Part shown: in pieces, positions 1 to 9,781 of the stretch
Numbering within the stretch: the first letter of the stretch is position 1
Layout: the number at the start of each line of letters is the position of its first letter
Assembly (NCBI RefSeq): GCF_900102875.1
Contig: NZ_FNGH01000004.1
Location: 186,001 to 250,000 of the forward strand
Length of the DNA: 64,000 nucleotides
Reading direction: 5' to 3'
DNA from: Franzmannia pantelleriensis
Lineage (GTDB): Bacteria; Pseudomonadota; Gammaproteobacteria; Pseudomonadales; Halomonadaceae
Made by a program: the position numbers and the translations under genes
Notes under the pieces: model-generated
What the model saw: the letters and a program-made list of their open reading frames with translations, nothing else
What the model was told of the DNA's origin: nothing
Databases searched by the model: none

Positions 1-499
1 GGCGCGGGACGTGACGCGTGGCAGTCAGGAAGCCGACCTGGTCGAACTCTACTGCGGCAACGGCAATTTCACTGTGGCACTGGCCGAGAACTTTCGTCGC
101 GTGCTGGCCACCGAGATCTCGCGCACCTCGGTGGCCAGTGCCAGAGAGAACCTGACAGCCAACGGTATCGACAACGTTCAGGTGGGGCGCATGTCCGCCG
201 AGGAGTTTGCTGCCGCACTCAAGGGCGAGAAAGGTGGCCGCCGAGTGGCCGAGATGGCGCTTGACGACTACGATTTTTCTACTGTGCTGGTAGATCCGCC
301 CCGGGCCGGGCTGGATGACGCCAGCTGTGCGCAACTCAGCGGCTATTCGCGCATCGTCTATATTTCATGTAACCCTGATACATTGGCGGCCAATCTCGAG
401 CGACTCTGCAAAAGCCATCGCGTCACGCGCTTTGCGCTGTTCGATCAGTTTCCCTGGACCCATCACTGCGAGTGCGGGGTGCTGTTAGAGAGACGCTAG
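1..499 (+). CDS. trmA: tRNA (uracil-5-)-methyltransferase TrmA, C-terminal part
   Basis: The reading frame is open from the left edge of the window, so the N-terminal half lies outside. TrmA makes 5-methyluridine at position 54 of tRNA using S-adenosylmethionine. Visible motifs are the SAM-binding loop CGNGNF, the catalytic-domain motif DPPRAG, and SCNP, which carries the nucleophilic cysteine. The end FDQFPWTHHCE, where the glutamate acts as general base, matches the TrmA family end rather than the RlmD or RlmC paralogues. I prefer TrmA because the SAM loop has no iron-sulfur cysteine cluster nearby, but the missing N-terminus would settle it. A gap of about 165 bases separates it from gdhB. 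Confidence 0.85.
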   Translation, partial: ARDVTRGSQEADLVELYCGNGNFTVALAENFRRVLATEISRTSVASARENLTANGIDNVQVGRMSAEEFAAALKGEKGGRRVAEMALDDYDFSTVLVDPPRAGLDDASCAQLSGYSRIVYISCNPDTLAANLERLCKSHRVTRFALFDQFPWTHHCECGVLLERR

Positions 500-664
500 G
501 GAAGTCAAGCATTGATGCACAACCGACATACTGCATGACAAGGATGGCAAGTCGGTGGGGCGTGAGCCGCGTCGAGAGTAGAGTGGCGCCACGCGCGACC
601 ATGTGGGTCGTGCACTGGACGATTTTGCCGGTCGCGCTGCGGCCGGCTCAGGCCGAGGTGATGG

Positions 665-3600
665 ATGCAACACGTTGCGATCGATGGCAAGCAGGAGTTC
701 CTGGCTCAGCTTCAGGAGCAGTTGGTCAAGCGGCTGCCGGACGACAAGGTCAAGGCGATCACCGCCTTCGCCGATGCGTTCTACGCCAGCGCTTCGCTCG
801 AGGATATGGCCGGGCGGCGCCCCGAGGATGTCTATGGTGCGACGCTGTCGACCTGGCACTTCATTCAGAGTCACGACCTGAGCAAGCCCAAGGTGCGGGT
901 CTATAACCCCGACTTTGCCGAACATGGCTGGCAGTCGACTCACACCCAGGTCGAGGTGCTGCATGCCGACATGCCGTTCCTGGTTGACTCGGTGCGCATC
1001 GAGCTCAATCGCCGTGGCATTACCGTGCACGCCATTCACAACGCAGTGCTGGCCATGCAGCGCGATGCACAGCATCGCTTGACCAAGGTTACCCGGCCCA
1101 AGGACAAGGACGCTCCTGCTGAGCGTGAGTCGCTGATGGTGATCGAAGTCGATCGCCACTCGGACCCCAAGCTGCTCGCGGAGATCGAAGCCAGCCTGCA
1201 TGAGGTGCTGCTCGATGTGCGCACTGCGGTGGCCGATTTTGCCCCGATGCGCGAGCAGGTGACGGCCGCCCTCAAGGAGCTCAAGGCCAAGCGTCCCAAG
1301 CAGGTCGACGCCGACGACCACAAGGAGGCGATGGCCTTCCTCGAGTGGTTGCTCGACAACAACTTCACCTTCCTCGGCTACGACGAGTACGAGGTGGTGG
1401 ACGTCGACGGCCACGATGAGCTCCAACTGGTCGAGGGCAGCGAGCTTGGGGTGTTCCGTCTCGACCAGCCGCGCTACCGCGAGCGTATCCGCAATGACCA
1501 GGGCGTCGACGGCGACCACTACGTGCTGATTCCCGAGCTGCTGTCGTTCGCTAAGAGCGCCCATCACGCCCGCGTACATCGCCCGGCCTATCCGGACTAC
1601 ATCTCCATCGACCGCTATGACGCCAAGGGCAAGGTGATCGGCGAGCGGCGCTTCCTGGGGCTGTATGCCGCCACGATCTACAACGAGTCACCGCACAACG
1701 TGCCGGTGCTGCGCAAGAAGCTCAAGGCGGTGATGGAGTCCACGGGCGTCAATCCCGAAGGACACGATGGCAAGCAGCTGATGCAGATCCTCGAGGTCTA
1801 CCCGCGCGACGATCTGTTCCAGATCACCAGCGAGGAGCTGACTCGTACGGCGCTGGGTATTCTCAATATTCGCGAGCGTCGTCGGGTACGGCTGTTCGTG
1901 CGTGAAGACCGGTTCGGCAAGTTCTACTCCTGCCTGGTGTTCGTGCCACGGGACGTGTTTTCCACCGACCTGCGCGTACGCATCCAGAATCTGCTTTGCG
2001 ATGAGCTCGATGCCACTTTCGGCGACTTCAACACCTATCTCTCCGAGTCGGTGCTGGCACGCATCCAGCTGATCCTGCGCTTCAACGGTGAGGCTCCGGC
2101 CGACTACGATCTCAAGCGTATCGAGAACAAGGTCATCGGGCTGGCGCGCAGCTGGCGCGACGACCTGCACGAAGCAATGGTCGAGGGCTTCGGCGAGGAG
2201 CAGGCCAATCGCCTGATGGACGTCTACCGTGACGCCTTCCCGGCGGCCTATCGGGAAGACTTCAGCGCTCGCACCGCGGTCTACGATATCCACCACGTCA
2301 ACGATCTGGACGCCGGTGCGCAGCTGTCGCTGTCGCTTTACCGGCTGGTCGAGGAGGAGGGCGACGGGGTCAACCTCAAGCTGTTCCATCGCGATCGGCC
2401 GATTCCGCTGTCCGACGTCCTGCCGGTGATGGAAAACCTCGGGCTGCGGGTGATCGGCGAGCGCCCCTACGAGATCACTCGTAGCGATGGCGCCTGCTGG
2501 ATTCACGACTTCGATCTCGAGCACCACACCAATGAGGTCGTCAACCTGCAGGAGATGCGCGAGCCGTTCATCGATGCCTTCAAGCGCATCTGGAACGGCG
2601 AGGCCGAGAACGATGCCTTCAACCGGCTGGTGATCGGTGCCAACCTCAGCTGGCGCGAAGTGGCCATGCTGCGCGCCTACGCACGCTACCTCAAGCAGAT
2701 CCGCTTCGGACTCTCACAGCTCTACATCGCCACTACCCTGACCAAGCATCCCGAGATCACCCGCGAGCTGGTATCTCTGTTCGAGCTGCGCTTCGACCCC
2801 GAGCAGGGCGATCGCGACAGCGAAGTCGAGGCCTGCCTTATGCGCCTGCAGCAGAGTCTCGACGGGGTGGCCAGTCTCAACGATGACCTGCTGCTGCGCC
2901 GCTATATCGAGCTGATCCAGGCCACCCTGCGCACCAATTATTACCAGCCCGGCGGCGACGGTGTACTCAAGGACTACATCGCTTTCAAGCTCGATCCGAC
3001 GCGTGTGCCCGACATGCCCAAGCCGCGTCCGGCGTTCGAGATCTTCGTCTACTCGCCGCGGGTCGAGGGCGTTCACCTGCGCGGCGGCAAGGTGGCTCGT
3101 GGCGGACTGCGCTGGTCGGATCGCCGCGAGGACTTCCGCACCGAGGTGCTGGGGCTGGTCAAGGCCCAGCAGGTCAAGAACGCGGTGATCGTGCCGGTAG
3201 GGGCCAAGGGTGGCTTCGTCTGCAAGCGTCTGCCCGAGGATGGCGATCGCGATGCGCTGCAGCGCGAGGGCATCGCCTGCTACCAGATATTCATTCGTGC
3301 GCTACTCGACGTCACCGACAACCTGGTGGCCGGCGAGGTAGTACCGCCCCAGGCGGTGGTGCGCCACGACGACGACGACCCCTACCTGGTGGTGGCTGCC
3401 GACAAGGGCACCGCGACCTTCTCCGACATCGCTAACGAGATCTCCCTCGAGTACGGCCACTGGCTGGGCGACGCCTTCGCCTCCGGCGGCGCCAACGGCT
3501 ACGACCACAAGAAAATGGGGATTACCGCCAAGGGCGCCTGGGAGTCGGTCAAGCGCCACTTCCGCGAGTTCGGCGTCAATACCCAGGCCGACGAGTTCAG

Positions 3601-5503
3601 CGTGGTAGGTATCGGTGACATGGCCGGCGACGTGTTTGGCAACGGCATGTTGCTGTCGGACAAGATTCGCTTGCTGGGTGCCTTCAACCACCTGCATATC
3701 TTCGTCGACCCGACGCCGGACGCGGCCAAGTCATTCGCCGAGCGCAAGCGGCTGTTCGCCCTGCCGCGTTCGAGCTGGGAGGACTACGACACCAGCTTGA
3801 TCTCCAAGGGGGGCGGAGTCTTCTCGCGCAACGCCAAGTCGATCACGATCAGCCCGGAGATGCAGACGGCCTTCGGCATCGACGCCGCTAAGCTAGCCCC
3901 CAATGACCTGATCCGCGCCATGCTCAAGTCGTCCGTGGATCTGATCTGGAACGGTGGCATCGGCACCTATGTGAAGGCGGCCAGTGAGAGCGACGCCGAG
4001 GTCGGCGACAAGGCCAACGATGCGCTGCGTATCAATGGCCGCGAGCTCAACTGCCGGGTGGTCGGCGAGGGCGGCAATCTCGGCCTCACCCAGCGTGGCC
4101 GCATGGAGGCCGCGGCCCGCGGCGTGCTGGTCAACACCGACTTCATCGACAACGCCGGCGGGGTCAACTGCTCCGACCATGAGGTCAATATCAAGATCCT
4201 GCTCGACGACATCGTCAAGCGTGGCGACATGACCGACAAGCAGCGCAATCAGCTGCTGGCCGAGATGACCGAAGACGTGTCGCGTCTGGTGCTGCTCGAC
4301 AACTACCGCCAGACCCAGGCGCTGTCGCTGTCGGAGGTGCTTTCCAAGGAGGGCATGGGGCCCTATCGGCGTTTCATCAACGAGCTCGAGGCCAGCGGCC
4401 ATCTCGATCGCGAGTTGGAGTTCCTGCCCGACGACGAGACGCTGATCGAGCGCGCAGGCGCCGGCGAGGGCCTGACCCTGCCCGAACTGTCGGTATTGAT
4501 CTCCTACTCCAAAAGCGTGCTCAAGGGTGACCTGATCGACTCCGAGGTGCCCGATGACCCCTATATCCAGCAGCATCTGGAGCGCATCTTCCCGCAGGTG
4601 CTGGTGGAGCGCTTCAGGACCGAGATGTACGACCACAAGCTCAAGCGCGAGATCGTCGCCACCCAGATCGCCAACGATCTGGTCGATCACATGGGCATCG
4701 TGTTCGTGCGGCGGCTGATGGACACCACCGGCGCCGGGCGCGCCGACATCGCCCGCGCCTACATCGTGGCCCGCGACAGCTTCAGCCTCAACGGCGTATG
4801 GCACAAGATCGAGGCGCTCGACAACAAGATCGACAGCCGCGTTCAGTACCGCATGATGCTCGACCTGATGCGGCTGCTGCGTCGCGCCACCCGCTGGTTC
4901 CTGCGTCAGCGCAGCGGCATGACCACCAAGGACTGCATCGAGCACTTCGCCCCACGGCTGGCGCAGCTGCAGGAGAGCCTCGGCAAGCGCCTGCGCGGCG
5001 ACGAGCGTGAGGCCTGGGACGCACGCCGTGACGAGCTCAAGGCGGCCGGCGTGCCGGACGCCCTGGCCAGCAGCGTGGCCTCGACCCAAAGCCTCTACGC
5101 TGGGCTCGGGATCATCGAGGCCGCCAAGCAGACCGACGAGAAGATCCAGCGTGTGGCTGAGGTCTTCTATGAGGTTGGCCACCGTCTCGAGCTGCCGTGG
5201 ATGATCGACCAGATCAATGCCCTGGAAGTGCGCGACAGCTGGCAGGCCCAGGCGCGAGAAACCTTCCGCGACGATCTCGACCGCCAACAGCTGGCGCTGA
5301 CGGTGGGGGTGATCAAGCTCGAAAGCGGCGCCCGGGACGTCGAGCAGCGCGTGGCCCAGTGGCTCGACCGCCATGAGTCGCTGTTCCAGCGCTGGTGCAG
5401 CCTGCTCGCCGAGGTGCGCTCCGGCAGCCAGGGCGGTTTCCCGCTGTTCGCCGTGGCGATTCGCGAACTGGTCGACCTCGCCGAGAGCAGCGGCGAGGGC
5501 TGA
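665..5503 (+). CDS. gdhB: NAD-specific glutamate dehydrogenase, large (180-kDa class)
   Basis: A 1612-residue protein, the usual length for the large NAD-dependent glutamate dehydrogenases found in Pseudomonas and related bacteria, which oxidise glutamate to 2-oxoglutarate and ammonia. The N-terminal half carries the ACT-like regulatory region. The catalytic part begins near residue 795 with FEIFVYSP and GVHLRGGKVARGG, followed by the lysine-containing PVGAKGGF. The nucleotide-binding part contains VVGIGDMAGDVFGNG near residue 980. The ATG at 665 is preceded by a GAGGTG ribosome site; an ATG four bases earlier is in another frame. The gene stands alone and ends in a strong hairpin, so it is probably monocistronic. 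In halophiles glutamate is a major compatible solute, which would make this gene important for nitrogen balance; that is inference. Confidence 0.97.
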   Translation: MQHVAIDGKQEFLAQLQEQLVKRLPDDKVKAITAFADAFYASASLEDMAGRRPEDVYGATLSTWHFIQSHDLSKPKVRVYNPDFAEHGWQSTHTQVEVLHADMPFLVDSVRIELNRRGITVHAIHNAVLAMQRDAQHRLTKVTRPKDKDAPAERESLMVIEVDRHSDPKLLAEIEASLHEVLLDVRTAVADFAPMREQVTAALKELKAKRPKQVDADDHKEAMAFLEWLLDNNFTFLGYDEYEVVDVDGHDELQLVEGSELGVFRLDQPRYRERIRNDQGVDGDHYVLIPELLSFAKSAHHARVHRPAYPDYISIDRYDAKGKVIGERRFLGLYAATIYNESPHNVPVLRKKLKAVMESTGVNPEGHDGKQLMQILEVYPRDDLFQITSEELTRTALGILNIRERRRVRLFVREDRFGKFYSCLVFVPRDVFSTDLRVRIQNLLCDELDATFGDFNTYLSESVLARIQLILRFNGEAPADYDLKRIENKVIGLARSWRDDLHEAMVEGFGEEQANRLMDVYRDAFPAAYREDFSARTAVYDIHHVNDLDAGAQLSLSLYRLVEEEGDGVNLKLFHRDRPIPLSDVLPVMENLGLRVIGERPYEITRSDGACWIHDFDLEHHTNEVVNLQEMREPFIDAFKRIWNGEAENDAFNRLVIGANLSWREVAMLRAYARYLKQIRFGLSQLYIATTLTKHPEITRELVSLFELRFDPEQGDRDSEVEACLMRLQQSLDGVASLNDDLLLRRYIELIQATLRTNYYQPGGDGVLKDYIAFKLDPTRVPDMPKPRPAFEIFVYSPRVEGVHLRGGKVARGGLRWSDRREDFRTEVLGLVKAQQVKNAVIVPVGAKGGFVCKRLPEDGDRDALQREGIACYQIFIRALLDVTDNLVAGEVVPPQAVVRHDDDDPYLVVAADKGTATFSDIANEISLEYGHWLGDAFASGGANGYDHKKMGITAKGAWESVKRHFREFGVNTQADEFSVVGIGDMAGDVFGNGMLLSDKIRLLGAFNHLHIFVDPTPDAAKSFAERKRLFALPRSSWEDYDTSLISKGGGVFSRNAKSITISPEMQTAFGIDAAKLAPNDLIRAMLKSSVDLIWNGGIGTYVKAASESDAEVGDKANDALRINGRELNCRVVGEGGNLGLTQRGRMEAAARGVLVNTDFIDNAGGVNCSDHEVNIKILLDDIVKRGDMTDKQRNQLLAEMTEDVSRLVLLDNYRQTQALSLSEVLSKEGMGPYRRFINELEASGHLDRELEFLPDDETLIERAGAGEGLTLPELSVLISYSKSVLKGDLIDSEVPDDPYIQQHLERIFPQVLVERFRTEMYDHKLKREIVATQIANDLVDHMGIVFVRRLMDTTGAGRADIARAYIVARDSFSLNGVWHKIEALDNKIDSRVQYRMMLDLMRLLRRATRWFLRQRSGMTTKDCIEHFAPRLAQLQESLGKRLRGDEREAWDARRDELKAAGVPDALASSVASTQSLYAGLGIIEAAKQTDEKIQRVAEVFYEVGHRLELPWMIDQINALEVRDSWQAQARETFRDDLDRQQLALTVGVIKLESGARDVEQRVAQWLDRHESLFQRWCSLLAEVRSGSQGGFPLFAVAIRELVDLAESSGEG

Positions 5504-5523
5504 CGCCAGCACGCGGTGACCCG

Positions 5524-5557
5524 CGAACCCCTGCCTCTCGGCGGGGGTTCGTCGTTT
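5524..5557 (+). terminator. Rho-independent terminator after gdhB
   Basis: A 12-bp stem (CGAACCCC plus TGCC pairing with GGCG plus GGGGTTCG) closes on a TCTC loop and is followed by TCGTTT. It lies 20 bases after the gdhB stop and just ahead of the pyrD promoter. Confidence 0.8.
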
Positions 5558-5572
5558 CTGGAGCGGTTGGGC

Positions 5573-5578
5573 TATAAT
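5573..5578 (+). promoter_or_regulatory. -10 element of the pyrD promoter
   Basis: A perfect TATAAT lies 35 bases before the pyrD start and after the gdhB terminator. The -35 region is weak (TCGTTT, about 15 bases upstream), so only the -10 is firmly supported. Confidence 0.6.
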
Positions 5579-5612
5579 CGCCGCCCGTCGCCCATTCGCC
5601 CCGAGGAATCTC

Positions 5613-6641
5613 ATGTATTCGCTTGCCCGCTCGCTGCTGTTCCGACTCGATCCGGAAGCCGCCCATGGCGTGACCCTCAAAGGGCTCGATCTGGCCAACC
5701 GCCTGGGCCTGGCACGCTATGTCGGCGGTGCCCGGGTAGCGGATCCGGTGGAGCTGATGGGGCTGCGTTTCCCCAATCGAGTCGGCCTGGCCGCCGGGCT
5801 CGACAAGAACGCCGACCACCTCGATGCGCTGGGCGCACTCGGTTTCGGGTTCGTCGAAGTTGGCACCGTGACGCCCAAGCCCCAGGACGGTAACCCCAAA
5901 CCGCGACTGTTTCGCCTGCCCGAGGCCGGCGCCATCATCAACCGCATGGGGTTCAACAATGCCGGCGTCGACCACCTGGTGGCGAAGGTCAAGGCCAGCC
6001 GCTACCCGGGGGTGATTGGCATCAACATCGGCAAGAATCTCACCACACCGGTGGAGCAAGCGGTGGACGACTATCTGACTTGCCTGCGCAAGGTACACGC
6101 CCACGCCCACTACATCGCCGTCAATATCTCGTCGCCCAATACTCCCGGGCTACGCAACCTGCAGTTCGGCGAGCACCTCGATGCCCTGTTGGGCCGGCTG
6201 CGCGAGGAGGCGACGCAACTGGACCAACGAAGCGGTAGACGCGTCCCGCTGGCGGTAAAGATCGCCCCGGACATGAGCAGCGAGGAAGTCGGACTGGTGG
6301 CCGCTTCGCTGACCCGCAGTGAAATCGACGCAGTGATTGCCACCAATACCACGGTGGCCCGCGAGGCGGTCTCGGGGCTGCCACACGGCGAGGAGCAGGG
6401 CGGGCTGTCGGGCAAGCCGGTATTCGAGGCCTCCAACCGGGTGATCGGTGAACTGCGCCGCGAGCTGCCGAGCATGCCAATTATCGGTGTCGGGGGCATC
6501 GACAGCGGCGAGGCGGCCAGCGCCAAGGTCGAGGCCGGTGCCGACCTGGTGCAGCTTTACTCGGGCTTCATCTACCGCGGGCCGGTGCTGGTCGGCGAGT
6601 GCGCACGGGCATTGCGCGATGCGGGGCACTCGGAGGGGTAG
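5613..6641 (+). CDS. pyrD: Dihydroorotate dehydrogenase (quinone), class 2
   Basis: A 342-residue protein, normal length for the membrane-associated class 2 enzyme that oxidises dihydroorotate to orotate in pyrimidine synthesis, passing electrons to quinone through FMN. The N-terminal helix [19 protein letters not shown] is the typical quinone-tunnel segment. Further motifs are [31 protein letters not shown], and [12 protein letters not shown] with the catalytic serine, which marks class 2. FMN phosphate binding is visible in GVGGIDSG and [11 protein letters not shown] near the end. It has its own TATAAT promoter and a hairpin downstream, so it is probably transcribed alone. Confidence 0.97.
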   Translation: MYSLARSLLFRLDPEAAHGVTLKGLDLANRLGLARYVGGARVADPVELMGLRFPNRVGLAAGLDKNADHLDALGALGFGFVEVGTVTPKPQDGNPKPRLFRLPEAGAIINRMGFNNAGVDHLVAKVKASRYPGVIGINIGKNLTTPVEQAVDDYLTCLRKVHAHAHYIAVNISSPNTPGLRNLQFGEHLDALLGRLREEATQLDQRSGRRVPLAVKIAPDMSSEEVGLVAASLTRSEIDAVIATNTTVAREAVSGLPHGEEQGGLSGKPVFEASNRVIGELRRELPSMPIIGVGGIDSGEAASAKVEAGADLVQLYSGFIYRGPVLVGECARALRDAGHSEG

Positions 6642-6660
6642 CTGGCAGGTAGGCAACAGA

Positions 6661-6685
6661 AAGGCCCGCTGGTGAGGCGGGCCTT
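6661..6685. terminator. Hairpin between convergent pyrD and rmf
   Basis: A 9-bp stem, AAGGCCCGC with GCGGGCCTT, has a seven-base loop. It lies between the pyrD stop and the oppositely oriented rmf stop. No long T tract follows on either strand, although TCTGTT follows on the minus strand, so it may serve both genes. Confidence 0.6.
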
Positions 6686-6733
6686 GAAAGATTCATCGCA
6701 TGCGTAGGGCATTAGACGATGAAAACAGTGGTG

Positions 6734-6940
6734 TCATATCACCATGGGGTTCTTGTGAATGCCGGAGACACCTGTCATACCGGACCATTGATCCCCACGA
6801 CCTTCACGCCAACCGCTCATCCAGTATTCGCGAAGATTTACATCCTGACTGGGACAGTCATCACGGGAGCGGCCGGTAATGCCCGCTTTGTACCCGTGAA
6901 CATAGGCACGCTGGAAGCGATCACGTTTCTGTCGTTTCAT
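6734..6940 (-). CDS. rmf: Ribosome modulation factor RMF
   Basis: A 68-residue basic protein starting MKRQKRDRFQRAYVHGYKAG, a clear match to RMF, which drives dimerisation of 70S ribosomes into inactive 100S particles in stationary phase. The conserved block GITGRSRDDCP and the later WMSGWREGRGDQW fit the family. The open frame extends upstream to 7054, but the ATG at 6940 is preceded by AAGAGG at good spacing and gives the family-typical start, so the longer form is rejected. The E. coli protein has 55 residues; here about a dozen extra residues, ending HKNPMVI, follow the conserved WREG block. The gene converges on pyrD and diverges from rlmL. Confidence 0.93.
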   Translation of the reverse strand: MKRQKRDRFQRAYVHGYKAGITGRSRDDCPSQDVNLREYWMSGWREGRGDQWSGMTGVSGIHKNPMVI

Positions 6941-7185
6941 CGGATGGCCTCTTGTGAAGAACCAGGTTTTTTCGGGACAAATGTTGACGGTGCGGTGGGT
7001 CGAGCCGACCCGCCACACGCCATTGCCAATGGCGTCCATGGACAAGAAACGCATGCGTTTTCAGTAGCTACCCTTTTACATCTAGTTCATGATGCGGGGC
7101 TTTGTCGAGCGGCGATTTGGCATAAGGCCATTATCAAATCGACACTACAGGAATATGACCAACAGCAGGGCTGTGGCACTTTTTT

Positions 7186-9414
7186 ATGACTGATACACAA
7201 CCGACTGATAATCATCGTCTTTTCGTGACATGTCCGTGGGGTATCGAGGGACTGTTGGCGGATGAGCTCAGCGCATTGGGTGCGCAAATCGACAAGACGA
7301 CGGTGGCCGGCGTGCATGTCAGCGGCTCCCTCGAGGTGGCCTATCGGCTCTGCCTGTGGTCGCGACTGGCCAATCGGGTGGTGCTGTGCCTGGCCCGAGA
7401 GGAGGGCATCGAGCAGCCCGAGCAGCTGAAGGCCTGCACCGCGGCACTGCCTTGGGCGCAGCATTGGCGGCCGGGTACGACCCTGGCGGTGGATTTTCAC
7501 GGCCAGTCGGCGCATATCCGGCATACCCGCTTCGGCGCCCAGACGGTCAAGGATGGCGTGGTCGAGGCGCTGCTTGCCGCCGGGCAGGGTCGCCCGGACA
7601 TCGACCCCAAGGCGCCGGATCTGCGGCTCTATGCTCACCTGCACCGCGGCCGTTTGACGCTGGGCATCGACCTGGCCGGCGATAGCCTGCACAAGCGCGG
7701 CTACCGTCGTGAGCTGGGGCATGCACCGCTCAAGGAGAACCTCGCCGCGGCGCTACTGATGCGCGTCGGTTGGCCGGCAAAGGCCAAGGCCGGCGAGGCG
7801 CTGGTCGATCCGCTGTGCGGCTCGGGCACCCTGGTCGTCGAGGCGGCGCTGATCGCCGCCGATGTGGCGCCGGGGCTGGCACGGGTGCGCTTTGGTTTTC
7901 ACGGCTGGGCCGGCCACGACGCGGCGCTGTGGGCCGAACTCAAACGCGAGGCCGAGGCCCGCGCCAGCATCGGTCGCAAACGCTGCAAGAGTACGCTGTT
8001 CGGCTTCGACCAGAGCCCACAGGCCATCGCTGCGGCTAAGGCCAATGCCATGCGTGCCGGGATTCCGGCACTGATCACCTTCAGCGGTGGTTCGGTCAAC
8101 CAGTTGAAGCGCCCTGCAACGTTGCCTGCCGAGACCCCGGGGTTGATCATCACCAACCCGCCCTACGGCGAGCGCATCGGCGAGCTGCCCGAGCTGGTGC
8201 CGCTGTATGCCGCCATCGGCGAGCGCAGCCGCCATGCCTTCCCGGGCTGGACCCTGGCGCTGTTCACCGGCAATCCGGACCTCGGCCACCGTACCGGGCT
8301 GCGCGCCGTCAAGCAGTACGCCTTCAAGAACGGCCCGCTGGACTGCAAGCTGCTGCTGATGCCGCTGCCGGAAGCCGATGGCCAGGCGCCACAAGCAGAC
8401 GCTCAAGCACAAGAGATCGCCCACCGCGAGGCCGGCAGCGCGCCACGGCGCAGCGAGGGCGCGCAGATGTTCGCCAATCGCCTGGAGAAGAATCGCAAGC
8501 GCTTGAAGAAGTGGCTCAAGCAGCGTGGAGAGCCCTGCTACCGGCTCTACGACGCCGATATGCCGGAGTATGCCCTGGCCATCGACCTCTATGGCGAGCG
8601 GGTGCACGTGCAGGAGTATGCGCCGCCCAAGTCGGTCAATGCCGCCCAGGCCCAGCGCCTTTTGCACGACGCCCTGCAGGTGATTCCCGACGTGCTCGGA
8701 GTGCGCCCCGAGCACGTCTACGTCAAGCAGCGCGAGCGCCAGAGCGGGCGCGCCCAGTACCAGAAGCAGGCGGCCAGCGGCGAGCGCTTCGAGGTGCGCG
8801 AGGGGCGCGCGCGGCTATGGGTCAACCTGCGCGATTACCTGGATACCGGACTGTTTCTTGACCACCGCCCGGTGCGGCGGCTGCTCGCCGAGCTGGCTCC
8901 CGGCACGCGCTTTCTGAACCTGTTCTGCTATACCGCCACGGCGACCGTTCACGCTGCCCTGGGCAGCGAGCAGCAGGGCGGCGCCAGCGACAGCGTCAGC
9001 GTCGATCTGTCGAATACCTACCTGGAATGGGCGCGGGACAACTTCGCCCTCAACCGCCTCGATCCTAGCCGCCACCGGGTGGTGCGCGACGACTGCCTGC
9101 GCTGGCTGGAGACCGCCGGCAGCGAGTTCGATCTGATCTTCATGGACCCGCCGACCTTCTCCAACTCCAAGAAAATGGCCGCGACCCTGGATATCCAGCG
9201 CGACCACGGCCGCCTGGTACGCTTGGCCATGGCGCGGCTGGCGCCGGGGGGCACGCTGGTGTTCTCCAACAACCAGCGCAAGTTCGTCCTCGATGCCGAC
9301 CTCGCTGCGCAATATGCGGTAGACGATATCTCCGCCAAGACCTTCGATCCGGACTTCGCGCGCCGCCCGGATATTCACCACGTCTTCTTGATCCGCCATC
9401 GGGAGGCCGCATGA
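7186..9414 (+). CDS. rlmL: Bifunctional 23S rRNA methyltransferase RlmKL (G2445 N2 / G2069 N7)
   Basis: A 742-residue fusion, as in E. coli RlmL, that makes m2G2445 and m7G2069 in 23S rRNA. The N-terminal part has a ferredoxin-like/THUMP region. The first methyltransferase domain shows the SAM motif DPLCGSGT near residue 207 and the catalytic TNPPYGER near residue 323. The second domain (RlmK) has FLNLFCYTATATV near residue 576 and MDPPTFSNSKKM near residue 652. No good ribosome site precedes the ATG at 7186; a T-rich stretch lies directly upstream, so the exact start is slightly uncertain. The stop overlaps the next gene by four bases (ATGA), implying translational coupling. Confidence 0.96.
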   Translation: MTDTQPTDNHRLFVTCPWGIEGLLADELSALGAQIDKTTVAGVHVSGSLEVAYRLCLWSRLANRVVLCLAREEGIEQPEQLKACTAALPWAQHWRPGTTLAVDFHGQSAHIRHTRFGAQTVKDGVVEALLAAGQGRPDIDPKAPDLRLYAHLHRGRLTLGIDLAGDSLHKRGYRRELGHAPLKENLAAALLMRVGWPAKAKAGEALVDPLCGSGTLVVEAALIAADVAPGLARVRFGFHGWAGHDAALWAELKREAEARASIGRKRCKSTLFGFDQSPQAIAAAKANAMRAGIPALITFSGGSVNQLKRPATLPAETPGLIITNPPYGERIGELPELVPLYAAIGERSRHAFPGWTLALFTGNPDLGHRTGLRAVKQYAFKNGPLDCKLLLMPLPEADGQAPQADAQAQEIAHREAGSAPRRSEGAQMFANRLEKNRKRLKKWLKQRGEPCYRLYDADMPEYALAIDLYGERVHVQEYAPPKSVNAAQAQRLLHDALQVIPDVLGVRPEHVYVKQRERQSGRAQYQKQAASGERFEVREGRARLWVNLRDYLDTGLFLDHRPVRRLLAELAPGTRFLNLFCYTATATVHAALGSEQQGGASDSVSVDLSNTYLEWARDNFALNRLDPSRHRVVRDDCLRWLETAGSEFDLIFMDPPTFSNSKKMAATLDIQRDHGRLVRLAMARLAPGGTLVFSNNQRKFVLDADLAAQYAVDDISAKTFDPDFARRPDIHHVFLIRHREAA

Positions 9415-9758
9415 TCCGGCTGCGACTCTACACCACCCTGGGCTGCCACCTGTGCAGCCAGCTCGAGGCGCTACTCAACGAGCTGAGTAGCGGGTCGGTG
9501 ACGTTGGAGCATATTGAAATCAGCGAGGACGATGCGCTGATGGCGCGCTACGGCGTGCGGATTCCGGTACTCGCCGATGAAGCGGGTAAGGAGCTCGATC
9601 GCGGCTTCGACCCGGCACGGCTGGCTGCCTGGCTGGACGCTCGCGGCTGGCTGGACGTTGGCGCCTGGAAGGCCCTGCAGCGGCGCCTGGACGGCGAGCC
9701 ACCGGCCGCTGAAGTGAAAGGCGCCGTGATGCGCGGTGGGCGACGCTATCTGGGTTAG
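9411..9758 (+). CDS. Glutaredoxin-like thiol-disulfide protein
   Basis: A 115-residue protein of the glutaredoxin-like family (PF05768 type). The N-terminus MIRLRLYTTLGCHLCSQ shows the CxxC motif at residues 12 to 15, after a first beta strand. The later segment YGVRIPVLADEAG contains the cis-proline expected in a thioredoxin fold. The start overlaps the rlmL stop, so the two genes are probably co-expressed; the pairing of RlmL with such a protein is seen in other gammaproteobacteria. The C-terminal 40 residues are basic and outside the core fold. Its substrate is not known. Confidence 0.85.
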   Translation: MIRLRLYTTLGCHLCSQLEALLNELSSGSVTLEHIEISEDDALMARYGVRIPVLADEAGKELDRGFDPARLAAWLDARGWLDVGAWKALQRRLDGEPPAAEVKGAVMRGGRRYLG

Positions 9759-9781
9759 GCCCTCCGTGAAGCGCTGGGCAT

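Noticed and set aside
3893-5698. 601-codon open frame opposite gdhB, and similar long frames opposite other genes (for example 38803 to 41280 and 20412 to 21755)
   Set aside because: They mirror the codon structure of the real genes on the other strand, have low-complexity His/Gln/Ala/Gly-rich translations and lack family motifs; they are artefacts of high GC.
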